In this document: positions 10,153-21,408 of the stretch, piece by piece
Numbering within the stretch: the stretch's first letter is position 1
Layout of the letters: every line of letters starts with the position of its first letter
Source of the DNA: Phytophthora quininea
Taxonomy: Eukaryota; Oomycota; Peronosporomycetes; Peronosporales; Peronosporaceae
Length of the DNA: 64,000 nucleotides
Assembly: GCA_011947345.1 (NCBI GenBank)
Contig: JAAVTG010000359.1
Location: 62,001-126,000, forward strand
Direction of reading: 5' to 3'
Position numbers and translations under genes: made by a program
The notes under the pieces: model-generated
The model's input: only the letters and a program-made list of their open reading frames with translations
The model's database searches: none
What the model was told of the DNA's origin: nothing

Positions 10153-11462
10153 CTAGTAAATACACCTCGAAAAGAGTCCCAAGAGCTTCTGGAGGAAGAT
10201 AGCGATGGCTTCTGGCGCATTTCGATAAAGCTGTCCGACCACACTTCGCGTGCGGCCCGGAACGAGTCCCGCAAACTCTCCGGCGACGAAAGTGACCACG
10301 ACGAGCATTGAGTGTCGATAAAATGGCCCCCAGACATCCTGGTCGATCTCGTCCAGCTGAATCCGCTCCGCACTGGTGCGAGTGGCTCTGCTGACGCATT
10401 CGGTGCAGAATATCATCTTTTGCTGGTTGAATTGCCCTGTGAGTGTGCTCACAAAGCTCAGTTTCTTGGACACGCTGCACTTGGAGCAGACCCTCGATAA
10501 ACAGGTCCGGCAGTGCTTGGTCCGTCCTCGAAGACTTCTCTCCCCGTGCAGCTCCTTCTGGCAAAGTTGGCAACACGAACGATCACGAGGCGCCTTCTTG
10601 GACACCGGCAGCGACCTCGACACCAGCTCATAGATCCGCGATATCTTTTGAGCTCAGCGCACTCGACGAGTCTCTCGACACTGGCCATCATTTTGCAGGC
10701 CGCGAGCATCTCGACTGTTGCTGGCATATTGCCATGCAGATCCAATGATGTCTTGCTGTAGAGTTCCACACATCCAGGCCACTTCTCACGGAAAAGGTGA
10801 CAGTACGACATTGAGCCCCGCACGAGGTTGTGATCGGGCAGTTCATGGGCTTCCGGGATGGATAGCGAGTGGATAATGTGGAAGCCTACACGCTCGCCAA
10901 TGGAGTTTCGCGTGACGCCGGTTGCTTCGAGGTACACGAAGTCGCGCCTCTTAACGAATTGCTTGACGGCACCTGGGCCGGAGTCGACGACGGTCCACTT
11001 GACCTGCAAGCCTTGGAACGGGTCCGGCGCCGTTGGTGTGGCGATAGTCGCAAGTACTCGTTGATCCACGACGTTGTTCCTCACGTAGGACGCTTTGACC
11101 CTAGCGGACTCGTCGGTCTGGCTGATCAAGCCAAACATGACGTCGTCCAGCTTGCCGTCGAGAAAGCCCCGCCAAACCAACTTGGGGTGGCGATTTGAAG
11201 ACCACGAGTCTGCAGTGCTGAGCTTCCGTCGCGTTTCGCGCGCTTGATACGCAGTGAGGTTCTCGAAGTGCTTAACTGCTTTCCACCTCGCCGGGTTCAT
11301 CACGCCGGCGTCGCGGATTTGGAGCATTTCGTAGTCGACAAGCGCCGCGACGAGGAGGTCGTTGGCGATGGTGGCGATGGCCTCCTCATCCGGCTGAGAT
11401 AACTCGAGCGGAGCGAACGGGGATACCGGCAACGGGAACCGCTTCGACGACGACGACACCAT
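10153..11462 (-). CDS. START-like + FYVE-like protein 3 (one frame break)
   Basis: Starts with a short Ser-rich extension before RFPLPVSPFAPLEL. Helical segment ends in RWKAVKHFENLTAYQ; START-like landmarks are LVWRGFLDGKLDDVMFGLI, DPFQGLQVKWTV, RRDFVYLEATGVT, GFHIIHSLSI and YCHLFREKW. A missing base near 10628 breaks the chain just after ELKRYRGS; the next frame supplies the finger (CQLC, CRTC, CSKC, CTEC). The C-terminal 60 residues after CTEC are not shared with the other copies in any obvious way. The order of domains and finger spacing match the neighbours, so this is a full-length member apart from the break. Confidence 0.77.
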
Positions 11463-11735
11463 GGCGAGGGCACTTGTGTGACTGCGAGGAAATCCAAAAG
11501 TGAGCTGTTCGTCATGACCGAGAAAGCTACCGATACAACTTGAGTCAATCTCCGCGGCGCTTCAGCTTCAGGTGTTTCCGAGCGAATCAATTCGACCGTG
11601 CCGAACGCCGTGACTATCCCACTCTGACGTACGCGGGGTCAAGTCTGGATGCCGCTAAAAGAGACTGTCAAGGCATGGCAGAACACGCTTATATTCACGT
11701 CTTCGATCGACGCAATACAGTCTTTTCACACGGGC

Positions 11736-12901
11736 CTACCACACGTGCGCGGAGCCTGACGACGATGGCGAGGACGTATCCTTTACCGAGTTGCTGTCGA
11801 AGTAGTCGAAGTAGTAGCGACTCTCGCGCGACACCTCGCTGAGCGCAAGGTCGAGACCGTTGGTGGTGAGCACTCGCCGCATGCAGGGCGTGCAGACCGA
11901 CACGGACGTCTGCATGACCGAGTGAGTGAGCGGCGACATGTGGAAGATCTTTTAGGCACGCTGCAACGCGAGCAGACACAGCTCGAGCACACTCGACAGA
12001 CGTGCTTCCGAGTGAGCGATCCGAACTCTTTGTGGCACATTCGACAGGAGCCGGTTCTACTGTGCTGACGCAGGGACTTGCGCTGCTGCAGCAACCACAT
12101 GAGCTTCTTCATCTCCGCGTACTCGCCGAGCTTCCAGACAGACACGACGCCTTTGGTGGACACGAAGGCGGCGACACTGGCCGGCATCTCGCCCATCACG
12201 TCGATAAAGGCTTTCACGTACGTCTCGACGACCCCGTCGCTCTTTTGCCGGTACAAGTGATAGAGCGTCATGTTGCCTCGGATCACCTTGTGGTTGCGCA
12301 GCTCTGGCGCACCGGGCACCGCGATCGAGTGCAGGATGTGGTAGCCGATGCGTTCGCCCGTCGAGCTCTTTGTCATGCCCGTGGACTCGAGATAGACAAA
12401 GTCTCGGCAGCGCACCACCGCGCGCATGACGGAGGGTCCGCCGTTCACCGCCCACTTGATCTGCAGCCCTCGGAACGGATCGTCGAGTGTCGGATGCACG
12501 ATGGTGTCGAGCACGGCAAAGTCCAACACGTTGTTGCCGACAAACGCTGCCTTGACCTTGGCCTCGTCGGCGGTGGGGTTCACCACCGCGTACATGACGT
12601 CGTTCAGGTTGCCCACGACGGTGCCGAACCAGAGCAGCTTTTGCATGTCCTTGCCGTCGTCGTCGACCATTGGTGGTCCATCGCGGCTCGCCTCGCGGTC
12701 CTGGTAGACTGTGACGTTCTCGAACCGCTTGACCATTTTCCATCGAGCTTCGTTGACGACGCCGCGGTCGTGCTCCAGGTGCTGCTCGTAGTCGGTGAGC
12801 GTCTGCCTCACGAACAGATCGGCCAGCTCGATGACTTGGCGTTTGTCGCTCTCGCAGAGATTTAGCGGTTGGAACGGCGCGTGCGGCAGTGGGAATTTCA
12901 T
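11736..12901 (-). CDS. START-like + FYVE-like protein 4 (one frame break)
   Basis: Begins MKFPLPHAPFQPLNL at 12901. Landmarks: RWKMVKRFENVTVYQD, LLWFGTVVGNLNDVMYAVV, DPFRGLQIKWAV, CRDFVYLESTGMT, GYHILHSIAV, LYHLYRQKSDG, FIDVMGEMPASV. The finger begins CRMC/CRVC/CSRC and, after a missing base near 11944 within an A-run (VPK to KIFHMS), continues with CTPC and a tail containing DLALSEVSRE. This is the copy closest to copy 5 (shared WAVNGG/WAANGG and NPTADEAKVKAA/NPTAEEAKVKAA segments), pointing to a recent local duplication. Confidence 0.78.
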
Positions 12902-13483
12902 GGCGATGGTTGGGGTGCGCAGTCGACGACCAGAGCAGGAATGAACACCGCGGTGCAAGTGATCGCTCGGCGGAACTTTGTTGAGCTCCTGGCGGGGTCT
13001 CATGGGACGAGCGAACAGCTGGCGCCACTGCGCAGTCATCACGCACGTATCTTTGAGGACTGCAAGGCGCGGGTGCTGCTTGGAAGCGAGGGTGCTTGGG
13101 TGCATCGCGTTGACTGCCGGCGATTTGGATGTTTAGAAGCGGGCGACAGCTCGATGCTCGAGGCTGCAAGCGCGAAATCCAGGCAACGAGCTGTCAGCCT
13201 CCTAACTCTCCTGCTCCATCGAGAGGCTTACGCCAGCAATGCAGTTCACGTCGCTATCTCGAGTGGGATCGAGTTGATTGGCGTGGTCTGTCGGAGGACG
13301 CCAGACTGCCGCCGATCAAGCCGGGCTTGTCGTCGTGGCTTGCGGCGTTTCTTATGCTTGTCAGCGGCACCGCCTGATCCCGCCAGCTGTCCCCGACCGT
13401 GTCTTGTCCGGCGCTACGCTCTTCGCTTCAACGCGGCCCAGACTTTGACGTGACACGAACGATTAGCACTCAAGCTCAAGCTC
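12902..13483. other. Spacer between START/FYVE copies 4 and 5
   Basis: About 580 bp. Open frames exist but show no conserved content; they are best taken as chance in GC-rich DNA. Promoter region of copy 4. Confidence 0.5.
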
Positions 13484-14681
13484 TTATTGACATCCAACAC
13501 CTCTAATGACACAGCGACGAGGACGACGACGTCGGGGACAAGGTGGCCCAGTACGAGTTGGACGTGTGCTGCTCGCTCTTTTCGAGAGCTCGGCGAGCGC
13601 TAAGTCCAGTCCATTCATATACGACGACGTCTGCAGACACTTCATGCAGATGCACCAAGGCCGCTCCGCCACGGCTCGACTGTGCGCCGGCACGTAGAAC
13701 ATCTTCTTCGTCACGTAGCAGCGCGAGCAGACTTCGGCCACGCAGATCTTGCAAGTTCTCCGTCGCGTCATGGCGCCTCTCAAGTCCCTCTTGCACACGG
13801 GGCAAAAGTCCGACCGCTGGCAGGGGGCGATCGGGTGGCGTTGGCTCAGCTTCCAGTTGAGCTTCTTCATCAACGAGTACTCAGTGAGGTCCCATACAGA
13901 CACAACCCCTTCGCCGACATTTTGGTCGCCATCCGGAGAGGCATGTCTCCTTTAACGTCGATGAAGGCCGTCACGAACGTGTCCACCTCGGTCTCGTTCT
14001 TCTGGCGGAAGAAATGGCACAGCGTCATCTCGCCTCGGATCAACTTGTACTGGTGGAGCTCCGAGACTTGAGGGATGCCAACCGAGTGCAAGACGTGGTA
14101 GCCGACCCGTTCGCCCGTGGAGAGCGTCGCCATCCCAGTCGTCTCGACGTACACGAAGTCGCGGCACCGGACAAAGGAGCGTGTCGCTGGCGGGCCGCCG
14201 TTCGCCGCCCACTTGATCTGCACGCCTCGAAACGGGTCGTCGACCGTCGGAGCCACGAGCGTGTTGAGCACCAAACAGTCGAGCATGTTGCTCTGGACGT
14301 ACGCAGCCTTGACCTTGGCTTCCTCGGCGGTCGGGTTGACCACTCCATACATGAGATCGTCCAGGTCTCCCAGTACGGTGCCCGACCACAGCAGCTGCAC
14401 CATGTCGGTGTGGTTGTCGCTGCGCTCTCGCGTGGTGTTGGCTCGGGACAGTCGGCGCTCGATCACCGCCCGGCGGTTCTGGTACACGGTGACATTCTCA
14501 AACACGTTCATGGGGATCCACTCTCGGGCGTCGACGATGCCGTTGTTCTTGTAGACGTGCGTTGCGTACTGGTACAGCGCATCGGCCGTGACTCTTTCGG
14601 TGATGTCGAGAAGCAGCTCTTTGTCCGTGATGCAGAGAGCTAAGGCCGGGAACGGAGCCTGCTCGAGGGGAACTTGACCAT
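13484..14681 (-). CDS. START-like + FYVE-like protein 5 (two or more frame breaks)
   Basis: The ATG at 14681 gives the family start MVKFP, but the frame then needs one more C in the run at 14667-14670 to read LEQAPFPALAL; without it a longer unrelated N-terminus (from 14802) is predicted. START-like landmarks: LLWSGTVLGDLDDLMYGVV, DPFRGVQIKWAA, CRDFVYVETTGMA, GYHVLHSVGI, LCHFFRQKN, FIDVKGDMP. A second missing base near 13897 (run of G) connects KMSAKG to VWDLTEYSLMKKL. The finger has CPVC, CKIC, CSRC and CMKC. The last about 40 residues may be in the wrong frame, so the C-terminus is uncertain. Confidence 0.75.
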
Positions 14682-15513
14682 GCTGCTGGATGTGGAGACG
14701 CGCCTCTTGTAGTCCAGCCGCCAAATCGACAAGTGGCTGCAGCACGAGAGGCCTCCGTTGGCGAAGACCGAAGGCGACTAGCGTCGTTGAGAAGCCCTGC
14801 ATGATTCAAATCGTGTAGCCGGCATCCGGTGATCATGGTCTGAGATGGCGTGGTCATCCGATGGAGGGCTCATCATGTGGGCACCGACAAGTCAGTGCGG
14901 CGACAGGATACGACGCAGCCCTCGCTCGGCAATACGCCGCCACCGCCCTCCACAAGAAGTCGATGCGGCAGCAGATAGCAGGCGTTCCGCCAGGCGTTTA
15001 ACAATCTCGTAGATTTTTGCAATGTCGAACGACGATCTTGACATCTTGCTGTACTCGGTCACCTTCCAAAGACCAACAACTCACGACCAGCCGTAGTGCC
15101 CTTTGACGCATGAAAAACAACCACAACAGCACGCCTACCGCATTGGCCTCGTTCGAGGCAGAAGATTCCTGCACGGGCAGCGCCATCCACTTGGCCATTG
15201 CTCACCCGTTCCAGATAAGGGTGGAGTGGTTCCGGTGGAAGCGCTCGATGACGATAGACCGAGTTTGGGGCCGTCCACGTGCAATCGAACGGCCACTTGA
15301 TGCATCTGTCTGCCAGCGACAGTGATCCAAGTCGATATAGCGAAGAGCTATTCGTCCACCTCGCCGGGGATGCCTCGCACAAATCCAAACCGTGTCATGA
15401 CCTTCAAAATGGCGATCATCTGATCCGGCATGGGACGTATCCTCGCTTGCGCGACATCACTTCTCGTTTGATGTCCCAGCACCGATCCATCCAAACCAAA
15501 CACCGCGCCGGCC
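14682..15513. other. Divergent promoter region between START/FYVE copies 5 and 6
   Basis: About 830 bp between the minus-strand array and the plus-strand copy 6. No convincing coding sequence. It separates two divergent start codons and presumably holds both promoters. Confidence 0.5.
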
Positions 15514-16679
15514 ATGAAGTTCCCGATGCTGAAGCCGCCGTACCCGCCCCTAGAACTGTACGACGACGCCGTTGAATGTCTCCAGCGATCCACCGGTGCC
15601 GGCGTCGCAGCACTGGTCTTCGACTACGAGAACTTTGTCAAGCACTGCAACGGAGACATCGTCAAAGACCTTCGCCACAACTGGAAGTTTGTTAAGCAGC
15701 GCCGAAACCTGACCGTGTACCAGGACCGAACTCCAAACATCCCATTTCTCGAGGCCGCACCGGTGTCCCCAACACCATCGTTCCTCTGTATCGGCTCGAT
15801 CGACGGAACTCTGAACGACATTATGAGCGCCGTCGTGAGCCAGACGGTCGACGACGCCATTCTCAAGAGCGCTGTCCTCGGGGACAACGTTGTCGACTGC
15901 AGTGTCCTGGCCCCCATCGTCGCTCCAAGCCCCCACGACCCGTTCTGCAGCTTGACCCTGAAATGGGCTGTCAATGCTGGTCCCAAGGTGTTCCGTCCAT
16001 TCGTGCGAGCTCGGGACTTTACGTACGTCGAGTCCACGGGCGTCACGACCAACTTCGACGACGAGCGACTCGGATACCATGTCATCCACTCCATCGACTT
16101 TCCTAGCCACGGGGAGCACAAACTGATAAGAGGCACCATCTCGCTGTACCATGTCTACCGTCAGAAAACCCCACCACGGTCGAAGTTCACGCCCGAGCAT
16201 TCTGGGATCTCCATGGCCGTCTGCACCCGATGATCAACAAATACTGGTGCGTCAACGCTACCATCGCCATCCACCGACTTCCGTTCTGGTCTCAAGTGAA
16301 AAGATTAGCACGGCTGCAGCAGAATCGCAGCGATGAAATTGATCAGGTGACGCCAAAGTGTTGCAACCTCTGCAAGCATCGGATCGGCGGCTGGTTCACT
16401 CCTGCCAACTCTTGCTTGGTCTGTCGGTGTGCAGTTTGCTGGTGGTGCAGTATCACCACAAGAGCAGCCGAGATTTCGTCCATCAACCGCAAGGTCTTGA
16501 AGAAGACTCGAACGATCTGTCGACGGTGTGCACGAGAGTCCGAAGCGACTGCTGCTCTTGCCACCACCAAGCGCAAGCGGTTCGCCAAGTTGCTCGGGCA
16601 CAGAGTGCTCTCTAACGCGTCCTTGATGTCGATGGAAACCAACAGCACCAACTCAACCAATTCAGCAAGAAGCCGCTGA
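15514..16679 (+). CDS. START-like + FYVE-like protein 6 (plus strand, one frame break)
   Basis: Starts MKFPMLKPPYPPLEL. Helical part ends in NWKFVKQRRNLTVYQD; START-like landmarks: FLCIGSIDGTLNDIMSAVV, DPFCSLTLKWAV, ARDFTYVESTGVT, GYHVIHSIDF, LYHVYRQKT. A missing base near 16168 separates this from TVEVHARAFWDLHG and the finger, whose pairs are CNLC, CLVC, CWWC and CRRC. It is the most divergent of the six and the only one on the plus strand, 54 bp upstream of the SGL2 start in the same direction. The finger has lost basic residues around the second pair (ANSCLVC), so PI3P binding is unlikely. Confidence 0.75.
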
Positions 16680-16732
16680 GTCTGCTGTTGCCGTGGGGCG
16701 CCGTTTGGTGGAGATCTTTATCAAAATTGACC

Positions 16733-17853
16733 ATGCCGCCGAAGGTCGACGCAGAAGACCAACTCTCTCTAGCAGAGAAGACAACGCAAACGGAACTGGT
16801 GAAGGAAGACTTGTTTCCACGGGCGTTCCCGAGCTTGAGCGTCTTAGTTTTCCAGCCAAGATTTTTGTGGTATTGGTTTCGATGCAAACTGCTGACTGAA
16901 GACCCGAAAGCTCCACAGGCGAAGACTCTGGTGGAAAATGTCATGTACGGAGAAGCTCCGCGCTTCCGACTGGCGTCCCATGAGCTCTACTTCAGCGATA
17001 TGCATGGGAAGCAAGTGCTCAAATATTCAGTCGGCCCTGGAACGAAGACACTGGTGTACGAGGACCCGGACGATATGCTCTCCGGTCTCGGTTGGCTTCC
17101 TGGCGGCCGGATGTTAGTTGTGTCCATGAACAAGAGGCAGATACTCGTGCACAATGAGGACGGCAACTCGACAGAGAAGTATGCAGATGTGAAGGAAGTG
17201 ACTCGGTTCCGTGCCAATGATATGGTGGTGTCTAGCTCCGGTCGCGCGTATGTTGGGAGCTTTGGCTTTGATTTCGCTGACGTCGCAGCCTTCTCCCGCT
17301 CTGCACTGGTCAGCATTGGAATTAATGGAGACGTCCGAGTGGAGGCGTCAAACATGATCTTTCCAAACGGAATGGTCATCACACCGAACGGGAAGACGCT
17401 CATTGTTGCCGAGACCTTCGCTGGTATTTTGACCGCGTTTGATGTCGGTGAAGGCGGTAGGCTGAGCGGTCGGCGCGTGTGGGCCAACGTCGGCACCTTC
17501 GTCGATGGGATCTGTCTGGATGCAGAAGGCTGTGTATGGGCAGCCATTCCGCAGGCTGGGATCTACCCGACGGGGGCGGATTGCTGCGTGTGCAAGAAGG
17601 AGGCAGAATTGTCGACGTCCTGGGCTTTGGAGCTAACGGAATCAAGAGCGGTGTGTTTGCCTGTCAACTAGGCACTGACACCGAAGACAACCACCACCTC
17701 TTCTTCATGGAAGCTGACAGCAGCTACGACCACGAGATTTTCAAACACGGCATGGAAGCGGCGAGGAAGAACGGACTGGTGCGGTCGGTCGAGGTGAGCG
17801 TCGGACCAGCACGAATGTCTGGGAACGACCGCTATTGTGGAGGCTATTGCTAG
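16733..17853 (+). CDS. SMP-30/gluconolactonase-like protein SGL2 (one frame break)
   Basis: Start chosen at 16733 (MPPKVDAEDQL); an in-frame ATG-less extension upstream is not conserved. The N-terminal segment FPSLSVLVFQPRFLWYW is hydrophobic, as in the other copies. Propeller landmarks: YGEAPRFR (metal-ligand Glu kept), SGLGWLPGGRML, FRANDMVVSSSGRAY, FPNGMVITPNGKTLIV, VDGICLDAEGCVW (Asp kept), GFGANGI, and C-terminal GNDRYCGGYC. A base is missing in the G-run at 17571-17576 (PTGG to GLLRVQEGG). The metal site by analogy with regucalcin (Glu, Asn, Asp) is complete, so this copy could be catalytic. Substrate unknown. Confidence 0.82.
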
Positions 17854-17920
17854 TCTTGCGTCAACGCGGTCTCCTTGAAGTCAATAACTTTAACGCAAAG
17901 TATCACCGAAGCAGCCTTCT

Positions 17921-17934
17921 CCATTCCGCAATTC
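17921..17934 (+). promoter_or_regulatory. Oomycete initiator-like element upstream of SGL3
   Basis: CCATTCCGCAATTC agrees at 12 of 14 positions with the oomycete Inr/FPR consensus TCATTYYNCAWTTT and lies about 40 bp before the SGL3 start codon, the usual distance. Judged by eye. Confidence 0.45.
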
Positions 17935-18600
17935 CCGTCGACCTCCGTACTCGGACGAGACTCTTAGCCATGTCATCAGCACCAGCACAAACCCAGCCAC
18001 CGCAGCCAGAACTAGAGCAAGACCCTGCCCTGGTCTCCGATACGGCCAAGACCACCAAGTCGCAACAGGAAATCTGCCAGAAGGTGTCGCCGAACATCCG
18101 CATGCTGTACTTCCCGTTCCACTTCTTTGGTTACTGGCTTGGGCGCCGACTGTGGAGAGTCCTCTGGCTCCCGATAGCTCGCACTCTTCTCGGCGACATC
18201 GTGTACGGCGAAGGTCCACGCTTCAGAATGTCGACCGGTGAGCTCTACTTCACCGATATGCACGACCACAAGGTCATTAAGTACACTTTGGCATCGGGCA
18301 AGCGGAGTTGATGTACGAGGACCCCGAAGACATACTCTCGGGCTTGGGCTGGCTGCCGGACGGCCGACTGCTGATCTCATCGATGAACAAGCGCCAAGTG
18401 CTGGTTCATGACGAAGCCTCGCACACGACGGACGTTTATGCCGACGTCAAGGACGTGACCCAAGTCCGAGCCAACGACATGGTTGTCGCCACCTCTGGCC
18501 GCGCCTACTTGGGCAGCTTTGGCTTTCACAACACGGACGTCAAATCCATTTCTAGCACTGCCATCGTCAGCGTTGGACTGGATGGGGCTGTTCGGGTGGA

Positions 18601-18767
18601 AATGCCGTCGATGGGGACCCAACATCGGCCCACAGTCGCGCGTCGCTCAGCCTCCCGTCCTCACCTACGTCGTACGCCGTCAGGCGGCCTTCAAACGTCT
18701 CCCCGACAACCAACGTCTTACCATCGGGGTGATGACCATTCCGTTGGGGAACATGACACCCGTCGCC
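18601..18767 (-). other. 167-bp inverted coding segment inside SGL3
   Basis: Reverse complement aligns along its full length to SGL4 at about 19965-20130, with both flanks continuing in the normal orientation (GTGGA before, TGTCTTGACGCC after). No bases are lost or gained at either edge, apart from two single-base gaps inside. Confidence 0.9.
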
Positions 18768-18843
18768 TGTCTTGACGCCGAAGGCTGCGTCTGGCGAGTA
18801 TTGTGCAGCCAGGTCTCTATCAGCTTGACGGGGGCTTGTGCGT

Positions 18844-18971
18844 GTCAAGGAAGGCGGCGAGATTTTCGACGTGCTGGGCTTCGGAGCCAATGGCATCGTC
18901 AACTCTGTATTTGCCTGTCAACTTGGCACGGACGCCGACGGCAAGCACCAGCTCTTCTTCATGGAGGCCGT
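18844..18971 (+). repeat. 128-bp block identical to SGL4 (20209-20336)
   Basis: Read base by base, the stretch from GTCAAGG to ATGGAGGCCGT is identical in SGL3 and SGL4, while sequence on both sides shows many differences. Consistent with a recent gene-conversion tract. Confidence 0.85.
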
Positions 18972-19327
18972 CACTTCGTACGACCACGTGATCTACGAGA
19001 ACGGCCCGGAGGCGAGGAAGAACGGCCTGCTGCGAGCTGTTGAGGTGGAAGTGGGGCCGGCCAGGATCTCAGGCAACGACCGCTACTGCGGAGGGTACTG
19101 GTGAGGCTGGTCGCGTGTAGTGTGTCGTTCACGTCAACCGGATCATGTTGAAGTGGTCGCTTCAACGTAGATCCCTTCAGTACATCTCTGACGCTGTTTA
19201 ACAACGAATGCTATGCCTTCTACAGCGTTTGTCTTCTTACCATTCATCCCGCGCAACTTGAGGCTGTCCGCCGCAGCATTCACTCGACAAATTCCTCCGT
19301 CGAGTGCAGAGCTCATTCCCATCCGCC

Positions 19328-20472
19328 ATGGCATCCACCGAGCACATCGCACCGCTGCAGCCGGACCAGGAGCAAGACCCTCTTAGCCCCGATGTGACGA
19401 AGGACAAAGCGCAGCAGTTCCAGCACGAGCTCTTCCCGAAAGTCTTCCCCAATGTGCGGATGCTCGTCTTCCCCTTCCGCTTTCTCGGCTACTGGCTCGG
19501 TCGTAAACTATGGTCAGAGGACCCCAAAGCGCCCAACGCACGCACGCTGCTCGACGACATCGTCTACGGGAAGGCCCTCGCTTCCGTCTCCCCACCGGCG
19601 ATTTGTACTTCACCGATATGCACGACAACAAGGTGATCAAGTATTCGCTGGGGACAGGCAAGCGAACGCTGGTGTACGACGACCCCGAGGACATGCTCTC
19701 GGGTCTCGGGTGGCTGCCGGACGGCCGACTGCTGATCTCATCGATGAACACACGCCGGGTACTGGTGCACGACGAGGCGTCCAACACCACTGAGCTCTAC
19801 GCCGACGTGCAGAACGTGACGCAAGTCCGAGCCAACGACATGGTCGTCGCCACCTCTGGCCGCGCCTACTTGGGCAGCTTTGGCTTTCACCACGCGGACA
19901 TCATGTCGGTCGCGAGCTCCGCCATCGTCAGCATTGGCACGGACAAGTCTGTCCGCGTGGAGGCGACGGGCGTCGTGTTCCCGAACGGCATGGTAATCAC
20001 CCCCGACGGCAAGACGCTGATCGTGGGCGAGACGTTCGAAGGACGACTGACGGCCTATGATGTTGGCGAAGACGGCAAGCTGAGCAACGCGCGAGTGTGG
20101 GCGGACGTGGGCTCGCTGATCGACGGCATTTGTCTCGACGCCGAAGGCTGCGTGTGGTGCAGCATCGTGCAGTCCGGAATGTACCAGACCGGCGGCGGCC
20201 TGGTGCGCGTCAAGGAAGGCGGCGAGATTTTCGACGTGCTGGGCTTCGGAGCCAATGGCATCGTCAACTCTGTATTTGCCTGTCAACTTGGCACGGACGC
20301 CGACGGCAAGCACCAGCTCTTCTTCATGGAGGCCGTGACCTCGCACGACCACGTGATCTTCAAGGACGGCCCGGAGGCGGCGAGGAAGAACGGCCTGCTG
20401 CGAGCAGTTGAGGTGGAAGTGGGGCCGGCCAGGATCTCAGGCAACGACCGCTACTGCGGAGGGTATTGCTAG
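19328..20472 (+). CDS. SMP-30/gluconolactonase-like protein SGL4 (one frame break)
   Basis: Start at 19328 (MASTEHIAPLQPDQEQ). N-terminal hydrophobic/aromatic segment VRMLVFPFRFLGYWLGRKLW may bind membrane. One base is missing in the G-run near 19572 (VYG to EGPRFRLP). From there the propeller is uninterrupted: GLGWLPDGRLLISS, VRANDMVVATSGRAY, FPNGMVITPDGKTLIVGET, VGSLIDGICLDAEGCVW, GGGLVRVKEGGEIFDVLGFG, and GNDRYCGGYC at the end. By analogy with regucalcin, Glu of GEGPRF, Asn of PNGM and Asp of DGICLD would form the metal site and Arg/Asn of VRAND the substrate contacts. Probably an active hydrolase or lactonase; substrate not predictable from sequence. Confidence 0.85.
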
Positions 20473-21408
20473 GTGCAGGCCACTTGGTCAAGACAGGTTA
20501 TGGGATACCGTTCAGCCGTGTCAATCGGTTCAACTCGGTGCCGACCCATCTCCTTAACTTCCGGTCGAAAATGAATACCCGTCTTAATGAGAAGTGGTGT
20601 GGCACACTATGTCATACAAAAATCTTCTGTAAAACGGTATGCTCTTTCAATTCAGATCGATTTTATCATATCTATTTTCCCAAGGGCTTGGGCGCGTCAC
20701 ACGGGCGCGTCACCGATCTCGCCGACAGCTTCTTGAAAATAGCTCATTCAAAATAGCTGTTTTAGCTTCAGTCTCTTCAGTCTGTCCATCCGTCCTTGAG
20801 CAGCTCCGATATCGCCGGCGCCCAAACGTTCCTTTTGGCGCTGCCATTGCCGTGCACGCACTGCATGACCAGCACAGGGCGGACCTCGTCCTCGCCTTCC
20901 GAGCGTGATCGCAGCGATTACCGACGGCATTTGCATTTTGGGCACGAGCCAATGGTCTGGGCGGCCATGCGCCAGTCACGGCAAATCTGCGCCACGACGC
21001 CAATCAGCAGCACTCGTAGGCGACGACGAACATGCGATGCATAGGCCTCTTCCACGTCGCGCGCTTCAATTGAACTTGCTCGACGAAAGCCGCGATTTAC
21101 TTGCAAAGGACGACTTCCTCTGCAGCAAGCGGAGGCTCGCTCCTCGCTGTCCACATCGTAATGCTACTACGTCTACTGCCCATGAAAGGCCAGCAGGGCC
21201 GAGCGAGTGTGCTTCGAGCAAAAGAGCACACAACTCGGCAGCAAGACGAACAACTCACGACCTGTATTCCATTATGCTCTTTTTATTCGTTTTGCAGAAA
21301 AACAAAGCACAGCCGCCGCCGGCGACTGAATTCCGACACAAGTCGAAACGGTTCGCGGCCGAGAAGCGCTGCTCGTTGTCCAACGCCCGCTCCACCAGGC
21401 TGCCTCCC
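20473..21408. other. Intergenic region and possible 5' UTR of the PLP enzyme gene
   Basis: About 930 bp. A TTTTTATTCGTTTTGCAG tract ending at 21297 looks like an intron acceptor, so part of it may be a spliced leader exon of the next gene. Otherwise nothing recognisable. Confidence 0.4.

Larger units (their letters stand above)
17970..19104 (+). pseudogene. SMP-30/gluconolactonase-like copy SGL3, broken by internal inversion
   Basis: Starts with a Pro/Gln-rich stretch then FPFHFFGYWLGRRLWR and YGEGPRF. The frame breaks near 18306 (one missing base, KRT/LMYED), reads normally to VSVGLDGAVRVE, then loses similarity. Bases 18601-18767 are the reverse complement of the segment expected there: on the minus strand they encode FPNGMVITP..DGKTLVVGETFEGRLTAYDVGEDGRL, matching SGL4. 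After 18768 the plus strand resumes exactly with CLDAEGC. One or two more missing bases follow (near 18780-18835). The rest, to GNDRYCGGYW, is intact. The inversion removes the metal-ligand Asn loop, so a functional enzyme is not expected unless the inversion is an assembly artefact. Confidence 0.75.

Noticed and set aside
12002..12865. 287-codon plus-strand frame opposite START/FYVE copy 4
   Set aside because: The minus strand has the START and zinc-finger motifs; the plus frame has none.
8548..19104. Calling all frame-broken START/FYVE and SGL copies pseudogenes
   Set aside because: Breaks are one missing base each, also seen in essential genes; only SGL3 has an additional rearrangement.
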